DNA from: Topomyia yanbarensis
Taxonomy: Eukaryota; Arthropoda; Insecta; Diptera; Culicidae
Assembly (NCBI RefSeq): GCF_030247195.1
Contig: NC_080671.1
Span: 103,651,845-103,715,844 of the forward strand
Length of the DNA: 64,000 nucleotides
Direction: 5' to 3'
Position numbers and translations under genes: made by a program. Shown piece after piece: positions 36,905 to 47,989 of the stretch (its first letter is position 1; each line of letters begins with the position of its first letter). The notes under the pieces were generated by a model, which worked only from the letters and a program-made list of their open reading frames with translations, made no database searches and was not told where the DNA came from.

Positions 36905-38343
36905 AACTTTGTCGAAGACTGCTTGTCAATCCGGCTTTGTTAAAAGAAGTTATTAAACTTTTAACGAAGTGGTGTCTGAGTCAGTTTTTTATGGGGCCTA
37001 GTTGTGCTTGGTTGTGTATCAGTTCTCGATTCCCACGAGCTAAACATTTTTGTGAAATAACCGTTAGATTTAGCTCATTAGTATGTTCAGAAGAATTGTA
37101 GTAAATAATACGAGTCATGTTTTGGTTGAAAATTTTTAGTTCCACTTGTGACCGCATAGAGAGCGCTAACACTAACTTTTCATAGAAGAGAGATAGAGTA
37201 TCGAAATATTCGGAAGAAATATTGAAAAATGCCTGCTCTACAACTTTGTAGAAGACACCTAATACCTATCTCTTTCCGTTGAAAAGTTAATGTTGGCGCC
37301 CTCTATGCGGTACAATGTGGAACTAAAATTTTCTATCCAAAACATGAGTCGTATTATTTACTACAACTCTTCTGAACATACTATTGAGCTAAATCTAACG
37401 GTTATTTCACAAAAATGTTTAGTTCGTAGGAATCGAGTACTGATACACAACCATGCACTGCTAGGTCCCATAGAAAACTGACTCAGACATCCCTTCGTTA
37501 AAAGTTTAATAACTTCTTTTAACAAAGCCGGATTGCCTAGCAGTCTTCGACAAAGTTGTACACAATTAAATTATCTTTCTTATTTTCACTTACAGTGATA
37601 ATACGATGTATACAGTGCCATCTAGCGGCAGAAATGCGAGTTAGTGGGTTTTCTCCATGTAAATTGTAGAAAAATCTCATACAAACTTCAGGCAAGTTGG
37701 TCCGGTAGCTAGACTTGTCCAATTCGCTTCAAATTTGGAACAAGTACTCCTTGTGGGACTAGGAATCGACTTAGGGGTGGGCCGATAGGGGTCATTTTTT
37801 CTTGTCACTCTAGTGAACACCCTGCTGTTTATGTAAAATGTTTGAGTGCATGAAAATTCTCTGGAGTTTCAAGTAATTTCTTAAATTTTATACAATCGGC
37901 AAATTGTCATCCTTAAAGCTCTCTGAGATTCTCTGTTGTTTGATAAAAAAATCTATAAATGATAGGAATATCGCACAAATTATCTGAAGTTCTAAGGATT
38001 TCCTTGTAAGTTAGCAAGCCCCTAAAAATTTATAAGACTTTCAAGATACTTGTAGGACATCCCTAAAGCTCGTAGGATTCTTTTCATACTAGGGAGAATT
38101 TCTTGATGCATTTATGGTTTACTTAAACTTTGGAGTAGTTTATGGAGTTTGCAGAACTACTCTGAGTAGCACAGAACTCTTGACATAAACTCTCTAAAGT
38201 AGGCAAAAGTAGCATGGAACCCGTGAAACTTCTATAAAATGTGTCGCATTTTGTTGAAGTTCACGAAATCAAGCGAAAAAAAAATTGTTGGTAGGTGTGC
38301 GTACTATCGAGGCAAAATGTACGTACTATCGAGGGTAGCACTA

Positions 38344-38924
38344 CGCGAACTAATATCAATGTTGTCGTGTAGAGCATTGAAAATAATCATAATGGTGGTA
38401 TGACAGCATTTTATTAGTCTATATCGTCTGCTCAAACGACAATAAGTTATAAACCATTTGTTTTTACAATTTTTATTTGGTTTTTTGCATCATTGACTAC
38501 AGGATATTTCTAATTGTTGAAGTGATTGCATAAAAAAATTAAAGTGGATTTAAATTCTTCAATTAATGTCCTACAAAGTGCGCAGATGAATTTAGTCCAA
38601 TAATATTAATATAATATATCTGAAATATCTGTACTAAATCAACCAAAAACATAGACGATCGGGTTTACCCCACAATTTTTGAAAACAGCAAAAATGAATG
38701 TTTTCGTAAAACGCTTGCATCTCAAAATTTTCCGAAGGTACGAATGAAATACTATACATAGAAAGTTGCCCAGAATTCCAACCTTTAATTTGGTATACAA
38801 AACGACTTGATCCGATGTAAAGTGAGCATTTTACAGCCAAATCCATTTACTAGGTCGTATTTGCCCCACCTTACCCTATATATCTCGATATACAGCATGT
38901 AGTTAACATATTTTGAAAAACCTA
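38344..38924. other. Unassigned stretch with a fragment of a GGGTAAGGTGGGGCAAAT-type repeat
   Basis: On the minus strand GGGTAAGGTGGGGCAAATAC (38,856-38,875) opens a segment that closes near GGGTTTACCCCAC (38,659). It is probably a MITE piece. The remainder is AT-rich and featureless. Confidence 0.35.
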
Positions 38925-40331
38925 TTTTAATCCACCTAGCGGTGCAATTGTGCCTTTCTCAATCATGAATCACGAGAATGTGTGCGTTGTTTATATTCAT
39001 TAATAACTTTTAAATGCATATATTACATTTTATTATTATACATCACATGACAACTATATACAGGAAAATATCATTATTCGAGTTCTAAAATTTTGAAAAA
39101 GAAAAAATAGCCACGGTAATATTGAACTGAAAAAAGGTGCGAAATCGGCAGTCCCAAAAAGTCGATTTTTATAAAAAAAATTTTTTTCGAGATAACATAA
39201 AATCTCGACGTTTCATGCATTTTAAAGATGTTTGACATCAAAAATACGAATTCGATTTCTGAAATTTCATGAGGTCCCCCCTTTGAAAAAAAATTTGAGT
39301 TCCGGCTTATATGGGAATTTCATATGTGACCGGACGGTTTAGTCTATATTTCCGGAACCATATAAGCGATCCGTACGAAATTTTATAGACATCTATGGGG
39401 ATATTATAGCTATCATTTGGAACTAAGTTTGTGAAAATCGGCCCAACCATTTCCGGGAAACTGATGTGAGTTCGTAAATTTTGAAAGATGGCCGCTTTTC
39501 CCGGGCACTTCCGGAACCGTCTATGGTGGTTAATAGTCAACGAAAGTTTGGTTGGCCGTCGGTGACCTAGAACAGCAAATTTAAGTTGTTTGAGAGACAT
39601 TTTAGCGAAATTTTTACCTTTTTTGCTTTCATCGGAGTATCGGTTTGAATCACAATTTGCTATGTGATCGCACGCCACAACCTGTAACTCCGGAACCGGA
39701 AGTCGGATCGGGATGAAATTAAATAGCCATTTACGGGGACGCAATACCTTTCATTTGAGGCCAAGTTTAGTCGAATCGGTCTAGCCATCTCCGAGAAACC
39801 GATGTGACTGTTATTCTGAATTTAGATACTTCCGCCGGGGCTTCCGGAACCGAGGATGGTGGCTAATGTGGCCAAATAGACTTTGAATGGATGTTAGTGA
39901 CCTAATACTACAAATCGAAGCAGTTGTGGTCATATTTTGGAAATTTTTTCACCTTTATACATTCATTGCAGAATTTATTAAAATCGACATTTTCTGCGTG
40001 ATCGTACTTATCACCCTGTAATGCCGGAACCGGAAGTCGGATCCATTAGAAATTCAATAGCAGCCTATGGGAACGTTGCACCTTTCATTTGAGACTAAGT
40101 TTGTCAAAATCGGTTCAGCCATCTCTGAGAAAAATGAGTGACATTTTTGGTCACATACACACACACATACACACACACATACATACATACACACATACAT
40201 ACACACACACAGACATTTGCCGAACTCGACGAACTGAATCGAATGGTATATGTCACTCGGCCCTCCGGGCCTCCGTTAAAAAGTCGGTTTTCAGAGCAAT
40301 TGCAATACCTTTCTATTGAGAAAGGCAAAAA
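38925..40331 (+). repeat. Interspersed repeat family A, full-length copy
   Basis: Starts TTTTAATCCACCTAGCGG and ends CCTTTCTATTGAGAAAGGC. Three tandem internal units of about 335 bp each carry a CCGGAACC box (39,352, 39,690 and 40,024), an AATCGGTC/TTCAGCCAT block and a CACCTTT stretch. A (CA/TACA)n microsatellite is at 40,152-40,211, followed by ACATTTGCCGAACTCGACGA and CGGCCCTCCGGGCC. The 145-codon minus frame (39,307-39,744) spans tandem units and is not credible as a gene. Class undetermined. Confidence 0.85.
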
Positions 40332-40728
40332 GTAGTTTAAAATGATTTTTTAAACAATTTTTTTGAAGACACCAACAACTCTTTCTATTTTTGATAAGCT
40401 ATTTTTACATAATTGCTTCTACGAGAATGTTTAAAGATGCGCTTTTTTATGTTGGAATTTTTTTTTCGAAGTAGTTAAACCATCAAAATTGATGGTTATG
40501 TGATCTTGACCGTTGTACAAGTTTTCGGACATTTATTCTACCATAAAATTTCACATTAGAGTGGCTCGACATATGGCATTTTTCAGCACAGCACAGCACT
40601 TTTTAAGTTCATTTTGTGGTCACAAATTCTTGTGCAAAATTTGGTAGTGGCTATTTGCTTCCCGGGTTTGCGCATTGCGTTCAAAATGTGTATGGGAGTT
40701 TATATGGGGAAATCAATGATTTTGCATT
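40332..40728. other. Unassigned stretch left of the inverted repeat
   Basis: Contains CATCAAAATTGATG (about 40,482) and ACAGCACAGCACAGC-like microsatellite text (40,588). No gene. Confidence 0.35.
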
Positions 40729-41242
40729 TACGTTAATAAATATCACTATTTCACTCAATATGAAAAACCAGCTTTATAAAACTAAAGTTCAAACCTTGGT
40801 TAACAACTTTGTCGAAGACGGTAACTGGTTACGAGTTTTCAAAAAATAATTATTACGATTTAAACACTTATGGTTCGATCCAAATGCAGAAATTCATTAT
40901 TTCTTCCAACACTGTGAGTACACAACCGATACCAGTACTTTAAACTTTAATAAATAAGAATATAGTCATCGCAGAGACTTGGTATCTTCGAATGAAATGT
41001 GCAGAATGAATTGCTGAAGAACATAGACGTAGCCAGAAAATGAAAAAAGAGGGAGGGGACTCCCCTGCCCCTGTTTAGATAGCTTCGTATAAGATATGGA
41101 GTAAAAATTAATCTTGGGTGTTTGAGTGCTACTATTTAAGGGCGCTGCTGATATCTCATTAAAAATGGTATAAAGGTTTATAAGTTTCACATATTTTAAA
41201 ACCCCATTTATAAACCGTTCAGAGTCCGAATTTAAAAAAAAC

Positions 41243-41757
41243 CGTTTTAATCCACATGGTGGTGCAATTGTGCCTTTCTCATTTATATAAACTACGATTC
41301 CATGACTGGGTATGCTTAATATAATGGTGGAAATGTCTATTACATATTCAGTGCGATTTACACTTACGTACAATGAATCGACAGCTTCGAACTTGAGTTG
41401 CAATGTGTCGACGCTGAAACACTTGAAACCAGCGGCGAATCCAGGAGGAGGGTTTGGACCCAACCAAAAAATTTCAACTTGTTAAGAAATTTTAAATTAG
41501 TTTCTCAACTCAAAATCATTTCAATCGAAATTTTTCACTGGTTTTTCAGACCCACTAGGAAAATTTATTCTAGAGGAGCGAAAGGCGGTTTAGGAAAAAG
41601 TGGTGAGTGATGTGCGGGAGAGGGGGTACCCCTCACCATATTCCCCTAATTACGCCCCCGTTAAAATAAAGAAAACCTATACAAGACAAAAAAATTGGCC
41701 GGGATTAAGTTGACGATGTTCAGAGTGATTGCATAACCTTTCTATAGGAGAAAGGCA
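41243..41757 (+). repeat. Family A, fragmented copy
   Basis: The 5' terminus TTTTAATCCACATGGTGG (41,243) and the 3' terminus CCTTTCTATAGGAGAAAGGC (about 41,736) are both present, but the middle is replaced by CAGCGGCGAATCCAGGAGG...ACGCCCCCG (41,430-41,660), a segment with ends like the CAGTGGCGTAG elements. So the copy is either deleted or split by another insertion. Confidence 0.6.
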
Positions 41758-42097
41758 AAAATGTGAATTTGCTGTGTGTCCGCACTCTTTAACCCGTAAC
41801 TCCAAAACCGATAGTCGGAATTTAATGAAATTCAATAGCAGCCTATGGGAACGTTGTACCTTTCATTTGAGACTAAGTTTGGAAAAATCGGTTCAGCCGT
41901 TCCTGAGTAACCGATGTGCTTATTTTTGATCACATACATACATACACACGCACACACACATACGCACACACGCACAGACATTTGCCGAATTCGACGAACT
42001 GAGTCGAATGGCATATGAAAGACGGCCCTCCGGGCCGGGATTAACTTGACAATATTCAGAGTGATTGCATAACCTTTCTATAGGAGAAAGGAAAAAT
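41758..42097 (+). repeat. Family A, 3' partial copy directly following the previous one
   Basis: Covers only the last unit: CCGATAGTCGGAATTT, AATAGCAGCCTATGGGAACG, GGTTCAGCCGTTCC, a CA-rich microsatellite (41,936-41,976), CATTTGCCGAATTCGACGAA, CGGCCCTCCGGGCC and the end CCTTTCTATAGGAGAAAGG. The head-to-tail junction at 41,757 suggests tandem multiplication of the 3' unit. Confidence 0.75.
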
Positions 42098-42959
42098 GCA
42101 TATCCATAGATTCCTTGAAGTCTCGGAATTGTTTCTACCGACGTTTTCGTTTGAGAATCTAGGAACGAAGCCAGGATAGTTGCTTCAAACAAACGTTTTT
42201 GATGAAATTGAGTTAGGCTCACGCAAAATAGTGGTGATGTTAGAAAAACTGAAATATACTTCAGGTTAGAGGATTTCCTGAACTGAGTTAGCTTTGGTCT
42301 CAAGTAAAAGCAACACAAATGATTTTAGGTGTAAATCTTAAATGTTGTAAATGTTACTTTCCACAGCAACGATTGTAGTTTGATTCATATTTGGGTCTAT
42401 CAAAGTATTAAGAGAGTTCAGTCGTTCACATTTACAAAGACGTAATGATTCTTTGTCTTACACAAAACAATCTAAAAAGGGGGACTGGGGAGTACACAAC
42501 CCCCCCCCCCCCTCTCTTTTTTTCATTTTCTGACCACGTCTATGTTATTCTGCGCGATGAATATAATCTCATTTATTTATGTTCTAAATGTCGATGTCGG
42601 TGGTGCATTGGCTGTGTCAGAAAAAATAAATTTCTGCATTTGGATTGAACCATAAGTCTTAAATCGTTATAACTATTTTTCGAAAACTTGTAGCTAGTTA
42701 CCGTCTTCGACAAAGTTATTAACCAAGGTTTGAACTATAGTTTTATAAAGCTGGTTTTTCATATTGAGTGAAATAGCGATCTTTATTAACGTAAATGCGA
42801 AAAAATTGACTTAATGAGCTTGTTTTTCCGAGATATGGTTTTGGCAATGATTACCATATAGTAATCACTGGATTTTGCATTAACACACTTTTTGATTTGA
42901 CGCAGCAAGTAGTTGAGCAATGATGTCTTCATGTTAGACTATCAGTTAATTCAAATAAA

Positions 42960-44185
42960 ACATCAATGGTGCTTTTCACGCAACGCAGGATTACAACCGG
43001 ATCTCGTCCATTGCAGTTATTTGAGTCTGAAATTATTATCGCAGATCAAGTTAAGTACGTTGGGGTAATTCTTGACTCAAAACTTAATTGGACAGCTCAC
43101 ATCGATTTCAGGATCAAGAAAGTTTGCACGGCCTTCGGCCAATGTAGACGGGCTTTCGGCAAATCTTGGGAACTCAAACCGAAATACATTTAGTGGATCT
43201 AAATAACAATTGTTAGACCAATACTGGCATATGGGCGCCTTGTGTGGTGGCAGAAGGGAGATTTCACGACAATCCAATCAAAGTTAAAGTATATTTAGAG
43301 GATGGTCCTGATGGCGATGGTTGGTGCGTTCAGGACAACACCTAGTGCTGCTCAAGTGACACTCTTGGTCATAAAACCCCTATGTGTGTTTCTGACACAA
43401 GAAGTAATTTCTTGTGCATACTATCTTAAGGTTACTGGGCTCTGGAACAGTAACCCAATAGATCGTGCATAATTACTTGGGATGAGTATATACTTGCTCG
43501 CAGTGACCTTACACTCACATGTAGTTTTCCTTTTAAAAATTTCAATGTGAGGATTCCTCCTCGTGAGAAACGGCTGTTTGGCTGAATAGAGCGACAACTT
43601 GAAGACTACGTAGTTTGTTCTACTAACGGTTCATTGTTGGAGGGCCGAGCCGGTGCTTGTGTCTATTGTGAAATGAGGTTAGACCAATCTCATTCGCTAC
43701 TGTACCGTATCCCAGGCAAACATTTTCGTGATTCTGCGTGGCGTACAATTGGAACATTATCAGGGAATAAGTGAAAATATTTTTTTGCTCTAAAAGCACT
43801 TCGTTCGACAGATTTGAGATCGAAATCAGTAATTGCATGGCGAGCTCAAATCGAAGAACTTAGCATTTCAAATGCTATCTACCATTTACAGGTACAGTCA
43901 TTCTGGTACTACTGGAAATTATTGGGCGGACGAATTGGCTAGAACAGGCGCTGCGACTGACTTCGTTGGTCCAGAACCAGTTTTACCTCTATCGAGTAAT
44001 GGTATATAGGAAAGGATATTCCCTTGGGTTGCATCCGAACATGCCAATCATTGGTGCAGCTTGGAAACATGCGTTCAGAACTCAATTTCAAAAGTCCCAT
44101 GGCTACTATTCAGCGTGCTGTGTATTATTCGTGTGATCTTTGTGAATTCGATTACGGAACTTCATACCATTGCTTGCAGAAATGC
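42960..44185 (+). pseudogene. Decayed non-LTR ORF2: RT thumb and RNase H domain
   Basis: Frame at 42,966-43,193 reads like the post-catalytic part of an ORF2 RT (QVKYVGVILDSKLNW, then IKKVCTAFGQCRRAFGKSW). After several stops, RPILAYG (about 43,214) and FRTTPSAAQ (about 43,330) follow. An RNase H domain is visible: STNGS at about 43,618 where TDGS is usual (first catalytic Asp lost), LKALRSTDLRSKSVIA (about 43,793), and YSHSGTTGNYWADELART (about 43,897-43,950). Non-LTR elements with RNase H include I, LOA and Outcast types; the exact clade is open. 5' truncated and inactive. Confidence 0.85.
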
Positions 44186-45087
44186 AATTAGTTATCCGGA
44201 TTTTTGGTTTTTCATACATAGATGAACCTATGTACAGGTAGCCAAAACTCGAGGATATGTTAATTTTTCCGAACCCAGTATGGTAAAGAGCTACAGGCTT
44301 TATCGATAGGGTTCATTATTCCTCCGGAATTGAAGGATCCAGGCTGTTTACAGTTTTGTGTTGTGATTGTATTGTGTTGTCATTGTCCATCTCCATTTCT
44401 GTTTTTCCAATTCCTGTACATACTTAAAACGCGAGGCGCAAAGCATATCGCCCCCAAAATTCACACAGTCATGTGGGACCTTTTAATTTTTTCCTTACAA
44501 CCACGAGCTATTCCACTGTAAAATCCTCTATTTAGACAGGGATCTTTACCTCAATGTTATCGATTACAAGAAAATGTTTCTGATTGTTCTTGTACATGAA
44601 GTCATCTACTTGAATGCGGTTTAGCAAATTGTACCAGAACCATATTTCACACATGTTGGAACTGAATAAGTAGAACGTTGTAAAAGGTAAAACAGATTTT
44701 CTTTTTCGACAAAGGTTTCACGTCTCGCACGGGTTGCATTTGTGGTCGCACAAAACAAGCAAATCCACAAAAAACTGTTTGCACAGTTTGGTTAATTTCT
44801 GTTCGGTGAACAATAGCTCAAAACGTGATGATGAGCATAATTATATGGATCCGAAACTGTCCATATTTGCGAATTGGTATGTTCTACAATGTTTATGAGT
44901 TTAAAAAGCGCCATCTTTTGGCAACATTATTTTTTGAGAAATAGATCATAGTGGGCCATAGAAATTTTAACTTTTAAACGGAAAGAGATATCGCATCAAT
45001 GTTTTCGAAAAAGTTGTAGAGTAGAGCATTTCCATAAATTTTGCTGAAGTGATGTTTTCATTCATTTCATCTTTTTATTATCTAATA
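44186..45087. other. Unassigned stretch, possibly the 3' UTR of the ORF2 remnant and older repeats
   Basis: The first part may continue the ORF2 3' end (GTGTTGTGATTGTATTGTGTTG, 44,357). The later part (44,930-45,060) has ACTTTTAAACGGAAAGAGATA and AGTTGTAGAGTAGAGCATTT, faint echoes of the palindrome core at 37,240-37,290. Confidence 0.35.
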
Positions 45088-45212
45088 TCGAGCATAGGTA
45101 AGTCGATTGCATTATACACAAAACATCTGGGTTCGATTATCAACCCCTCACAATAGGGTTAAAAAATGCTAACCCGAAGAAAGGTTAATAGCTTTATAAA
45201 TGAAATAAAAAA
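45088..45212 (+). mobile_element. Degraded tRNA-derived SINE
   Basis: Diverged copy of the SINE at 36,731: ATAGGTAAGTCGATTGCAT, a B-box-like GGGTTCGATTATCAACCCC, ATAGGGTTAAAAAATGCTAACCCGAAG and an A-rich end. Older than the 36.7-kb copy. Confidence 0.7.
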
Positions 45213-46200
45213 TGTATCAAAAATGAAAAATTAATACTAAATGCATTTTTTCAACCCGAAAACGGTTATTTTGAGTGAAATGTGATCTGCAGAGTATTTC
45301 AAACTTCTTGAACAAAAACAAGAGACCAGTACTTTCGAACCAACCCCACTCTACGGTACTCCCCAGACCGAAATCTCCGCTCAGAAGCAAAAGGAATAAC
45401 AACATACAAGACCTTTGGCATTCCCTTTCCTGTAGTTCAGTGGTGTGGTAGTAACACCATCCAATCGCATTGCCATCGTCTGCCAAAGAGATTCGTTTAG
45501 CTTTTTCACCAGCAAGCAAGGATAGGGATTCGGTTCGGTGCTAAGAAAGCTGCTGATATTTATACAAAGCCGTCGTCGTCGTCGTCCGTGCCTGTGGGTG
45601 TGCTGCGGTGGCTCTCTGGGGTTACGATACGAGACACGAAATCGCAGATGCTGCACAATGCTTAATGGCTGAAGCTCCATTAGTGGTCCGGAGTGGAAGA
45701 AATAAGAAAAGCAAAACAAGGATATGTTTGCTCCTTGTGATCGTTATGTTTTTCATTTAATTGTGATAAATCGAGTAACAGGCTGATGCTTCTTTCGGCT
45801 GCTAATGTTGGACGGTTTGGCATTTTTCATCGTTAGAGTAGTGGCTGGAACGGGGGTCTTAAGGATGCCAGATTTATGATTGCTATGCCGGGAAGAAGGT
45901 GCTGAGATTGCATTTTTCGTGTTGCTTCGGGCGCCTTACGATGTGAATAATTTAATGGAGTGAATGGCAGCAGACGGATTGCCATTCAATAGCAATCTTT
46001 TTTAAGATTTTTGCTTAGTAAGTGGCATTTTCCTAGAAAGTGCGATTCATTCCCACTACCGAATACAAACCATAACACTAACCGGATAACCAAATAATAA
46101 TCAAGCTATCCAGTTACCCACTATCGGTCGGTAGACATAATAAAGCCATCAAAGCCTACACCCGCGAGACGAGTTTGTTTGTTTAACATATAAATATGCC
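45213..46200. other. Unique-looking non-coding block
   Basis: Contains (CGT)n at 45,571-45,586 and no repeat shared with the window. Frames of 100 and 112 codons on the minus strand (45,217-45,519 and 45,381-45,719) overlap in different frames and have no domain. Confidence 0.35.
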
Positions 46201-46985
46201 ATGAGCTCAAACTTCCAGTAGCGCGTAGTTTGGTTTATTCCACACAGCCACTAGCACCACTGAACCTTGTCGAAGAAACGTTACATTTCCACATTCACAA
46301 GAATCGTAGCCGGGGCTGTTGAACGTATGAATGGCCCTGGTGTTTATAGCACGATCGACGATCGACTTTGTTGTACGCCACAACATTTCCGTGGTTGTGA
46401 TTACTGTGTACGACCTCAGCGGGTGCCCGGCACTGCACGTAGGATGTCTGTAACCAAAGATCAGTATCTCGAGGTCCACTGCGGTGTTGCGGTGGTGTTT
46501 TGATCTAGAATTTCGAAATCGGTGATACTTAGGTAGGTACATACTTTGTTAGAATTTTTATCGGGCTTGTATTAGTTCAGTGGCGAAGGTTGTGAATTCT
46601 CCATCGGAATCGGTAAACCACCGTACCGCGCTACGCCGGCACAAGGTTGGAGTTTGTTAATGTGGTGCGTATGTATGTATTTCGAAATATTGTTTTGTTT
46701 CCCGCGTTGAAGGCTTTGATGTTTAGTGGAATGATATGTTGCTGTTGAATAACTGTCTGTCTTGAGAAACAGTCGCAGCACAACGAATCAGTTACAGAAT
46801 CCAGAGCTTTTTCGGTTGGTTGGTGAAAACAATATTGTCATTACGTTTGTGCTGCATTATCAGCCGACATCATGCATTGTTTGTTGTAGTTTGGAATTAC
46901 AACCAAATGTAATATACTTTATTATTAGTTTGAATAGCAAAAATTTCGCATAAATTCATTAAGTTTAATTTTTCTGGTGCATAAG
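46201..46985. other. Unassigned stretch with open frames on both strands
   Basis: A minus frame of 111 codons (46,207-46,542) and a plus frame of 78 codons (46,267-46,503) overlap. Neither has a recognised domain, though both include a few Cys and His. No splice or promoter evidence favours either. Treated as non-coding pending comparison. Confidence 0.3.
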
Positions 46986-46989
46986 CACA

Positions 46990-47546
46990 TATTAATGGAT
47001 CGTTTTTAATTTTTTTTTCTTATGGATCGTTTTGTAAATATCCATGAACCATGATTTAACGTTCTATATATGAATCAATACGTAGCATTTCTAATGCTCA
47101 TTTTTACATTTTCTATGGACCAAGAAAAATTATTTAGCAGACATTTTCATCAAGTTTATGGATCTTTTTCTAACATTTTATTGCTCCATTTTTGTAACAC
47201 CGTGGAACATTTTTGTCGATATTATGGACCATATCGACGTGTTTTAATGTACATTGTTAAAATTCTATAGATCAATATCAGTTAATTTATGTCGTAAAAT
47301 GTATGTTACATTCATGGAACATTTCCAATATTTTTATGGGGCATTGGTTGATTTTAATTGCTCTTTTAGTACTATTTTAGTGCTCTTTTGCGATCATTTT
47401 ATGGTTCAATTTTACATAATCTATGGATCAAATCGCCCTTTTTCATGGATCATTCACACTGTTTTATGGATTTTCAGTTTTGTTCCATGGAACATGGACA
47501 ACTTTTTATGGATCGTTTTACAATTTTTTATGGATCATTTTTGTTG
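46990..47546 (+). repeat. Degenerate minisatellite, TTTATGGATCATTTTT-like unit of about 21 bp
   Basis: ATGGATC or close variants recur more than a dozen times, e.g. 46,995, 47,024, 47,160, 47,423, 47,445, 47,507 and 47,530, with 20-23-bp spacing most regular after 47,400. Frames here (such as 47,254-47,694) are repeat artefacts. Confidence 0.75.
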
Positions 47547-47549
47547 TTT

Positions 47550-47928
47550 TAGCGGCGCAAACTGCCGTCTGGAAATCATTGGCAAACATCATGGGACAAT
47601 GGAGATCTGGGACGGTGGTTGCACTCAATTATCCCTAAAGAATCAAATTCAAATGGTTGGATGTAAGTCGAAACTTCATTCGTGTGATGTCTAGACTCAT
47701 GTCCAACCATTATACGATGAATGCGCATCTCCGCCGTATTGGGATCGCAGAAGATAATCAATGTGCTTGCGGAGAGGGTTACGAAGACATTGAACATGTT
47801 GTTTGGTCTTGCACTGAATATCGTGAAACCAGATTCCAATTAGTAGACTCCTTACGAGCCAGAAGAAAACCACCCTATGTTCCTGTTCGTGATATTCTCG
47901 CTTTACGAGATCTTCCATACATGGGCCA
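47550..47928 (+). pseudogene. C-terminal part of a non-LTR ORF2, interrupted by the 11.4-kb element
   Basis: Begins with HWQTSWDNGDLGRWLHSIIP (47,574-47,634), shifts frame near 47,655, then DVSRNFIRVMSRLMSNHY (47,660 on), a CACGE...IEHVVWSC knuckle (about 47,763-47,816) and VRDILALRDLPYM to 47,923. This is the usual end of mosquito Jockey/I-group ORF2. The reading frame is cut at 47,928 and resumes at 59,346 (stop at 59,383-59,385). Upstream parts are missing, so the element was 5' truncated. Confidence 0.88.
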
Positions 47929-47989
47929 CAGTGGCGTAGCCAGGGGGGAGGGGGTTGGGCGTTAACCCCCCCCCCAAACCAAAATTAAT

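Larger units (their letters stand above)
36448..37812. mobile_element. hAT-type foldback (near-complete palindrome) with 8-bp TSD
   Basis: The target duplication GTGAACAC is identical at 36,440-36,447 and 37,813-37,820. The element begins TAGACTGCCCAGAAAAA and ends, inverted, TAGAGTGACAAGAAAAA. The arms (36,448-37,200 and 37,263-37,812) are reverse complements along essentially their whole length except for a SINE in the left arm; the loop is about 60 bp. The mirrored 63-codon frames at 36,981-37,172 (-) and 37,290-37,481 (+) simply reflect the palindrome. An RNA across it would form a hairpin with a stem of about 550 bp. Confidence 0.92.
35277..38341. mobile_element. Pogo/Tc1-like TA element carrying nested insertions
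   Basis: The left end CAGGTATACCTCGATAGTACG follows TA (35,275-35,276). The right end finishes with CGTACTATCGAGGGTAGCAC before TA (38,342-38,343). The core CCTCGATAGTACGTAC is repeated subterminally at both ends (also 35,321-35,334 and 38,298-38,312). Without the palindrome inserted at 36,440 the host element is about 1.7 kb. No transposase recognisable; the 97-codon frame at 35,475-35,768 has a hydrophobic C-terminus but no known domain. Confidence 0.72.
40729..42785. repeat. Long inverted repeat (arms about 350 bp) with family A in the spacer
   Basis: The left arm (40,729-41,105) and right arm (about 42,440-42,785) are reverse complements: CATTTACGTTAATAAA, AACCAGCTTTATAAAACTA, CTTTGTCGAAGACGGTAACT, TGGTTCgATCCAAATGCAGA and AACATAGACGTaGcCAGAAAATG. 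Poly-G/poly-C stretches sit at the inner parts. The 1.3-kb spacer holds family A pieces. The 165-codon minus frame 40,966-41,463 crosses the family A boundary and is chance. Confidence 0.85.

Noticed and set aside
36981..37481. Two similar 63-residue proteins on opposite strands, suggesting a divergent gene pair
   Set aside because: They are the two arms of one palindrome, so the similarity is structural.
39307..39744. Minus-strand frame of 145 codons in family A
   Set aside because: It spans tandem family A units and shows no known domain; other family A copies do not keep it open.
40966..41463. Minus-strand frame of 165 codons, the longest in the window
   Set aside because: It runs through an inverted-repeat arm, unrelated spacer and the family A terminus, so its residues come from unrelated repeats; no domain.
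46207..46542. Host exon on the minus strand (111 codons, CECG motif)
   Set aside because: An overlapping open frame on the plus strand, no domain and no splice framework; left as unassigned.
47254..47694. Plus-strand frame of 146 codons
   Set aside because: Mostly translated minisatellite joined to a wrong frame of the ORF2 remnant.
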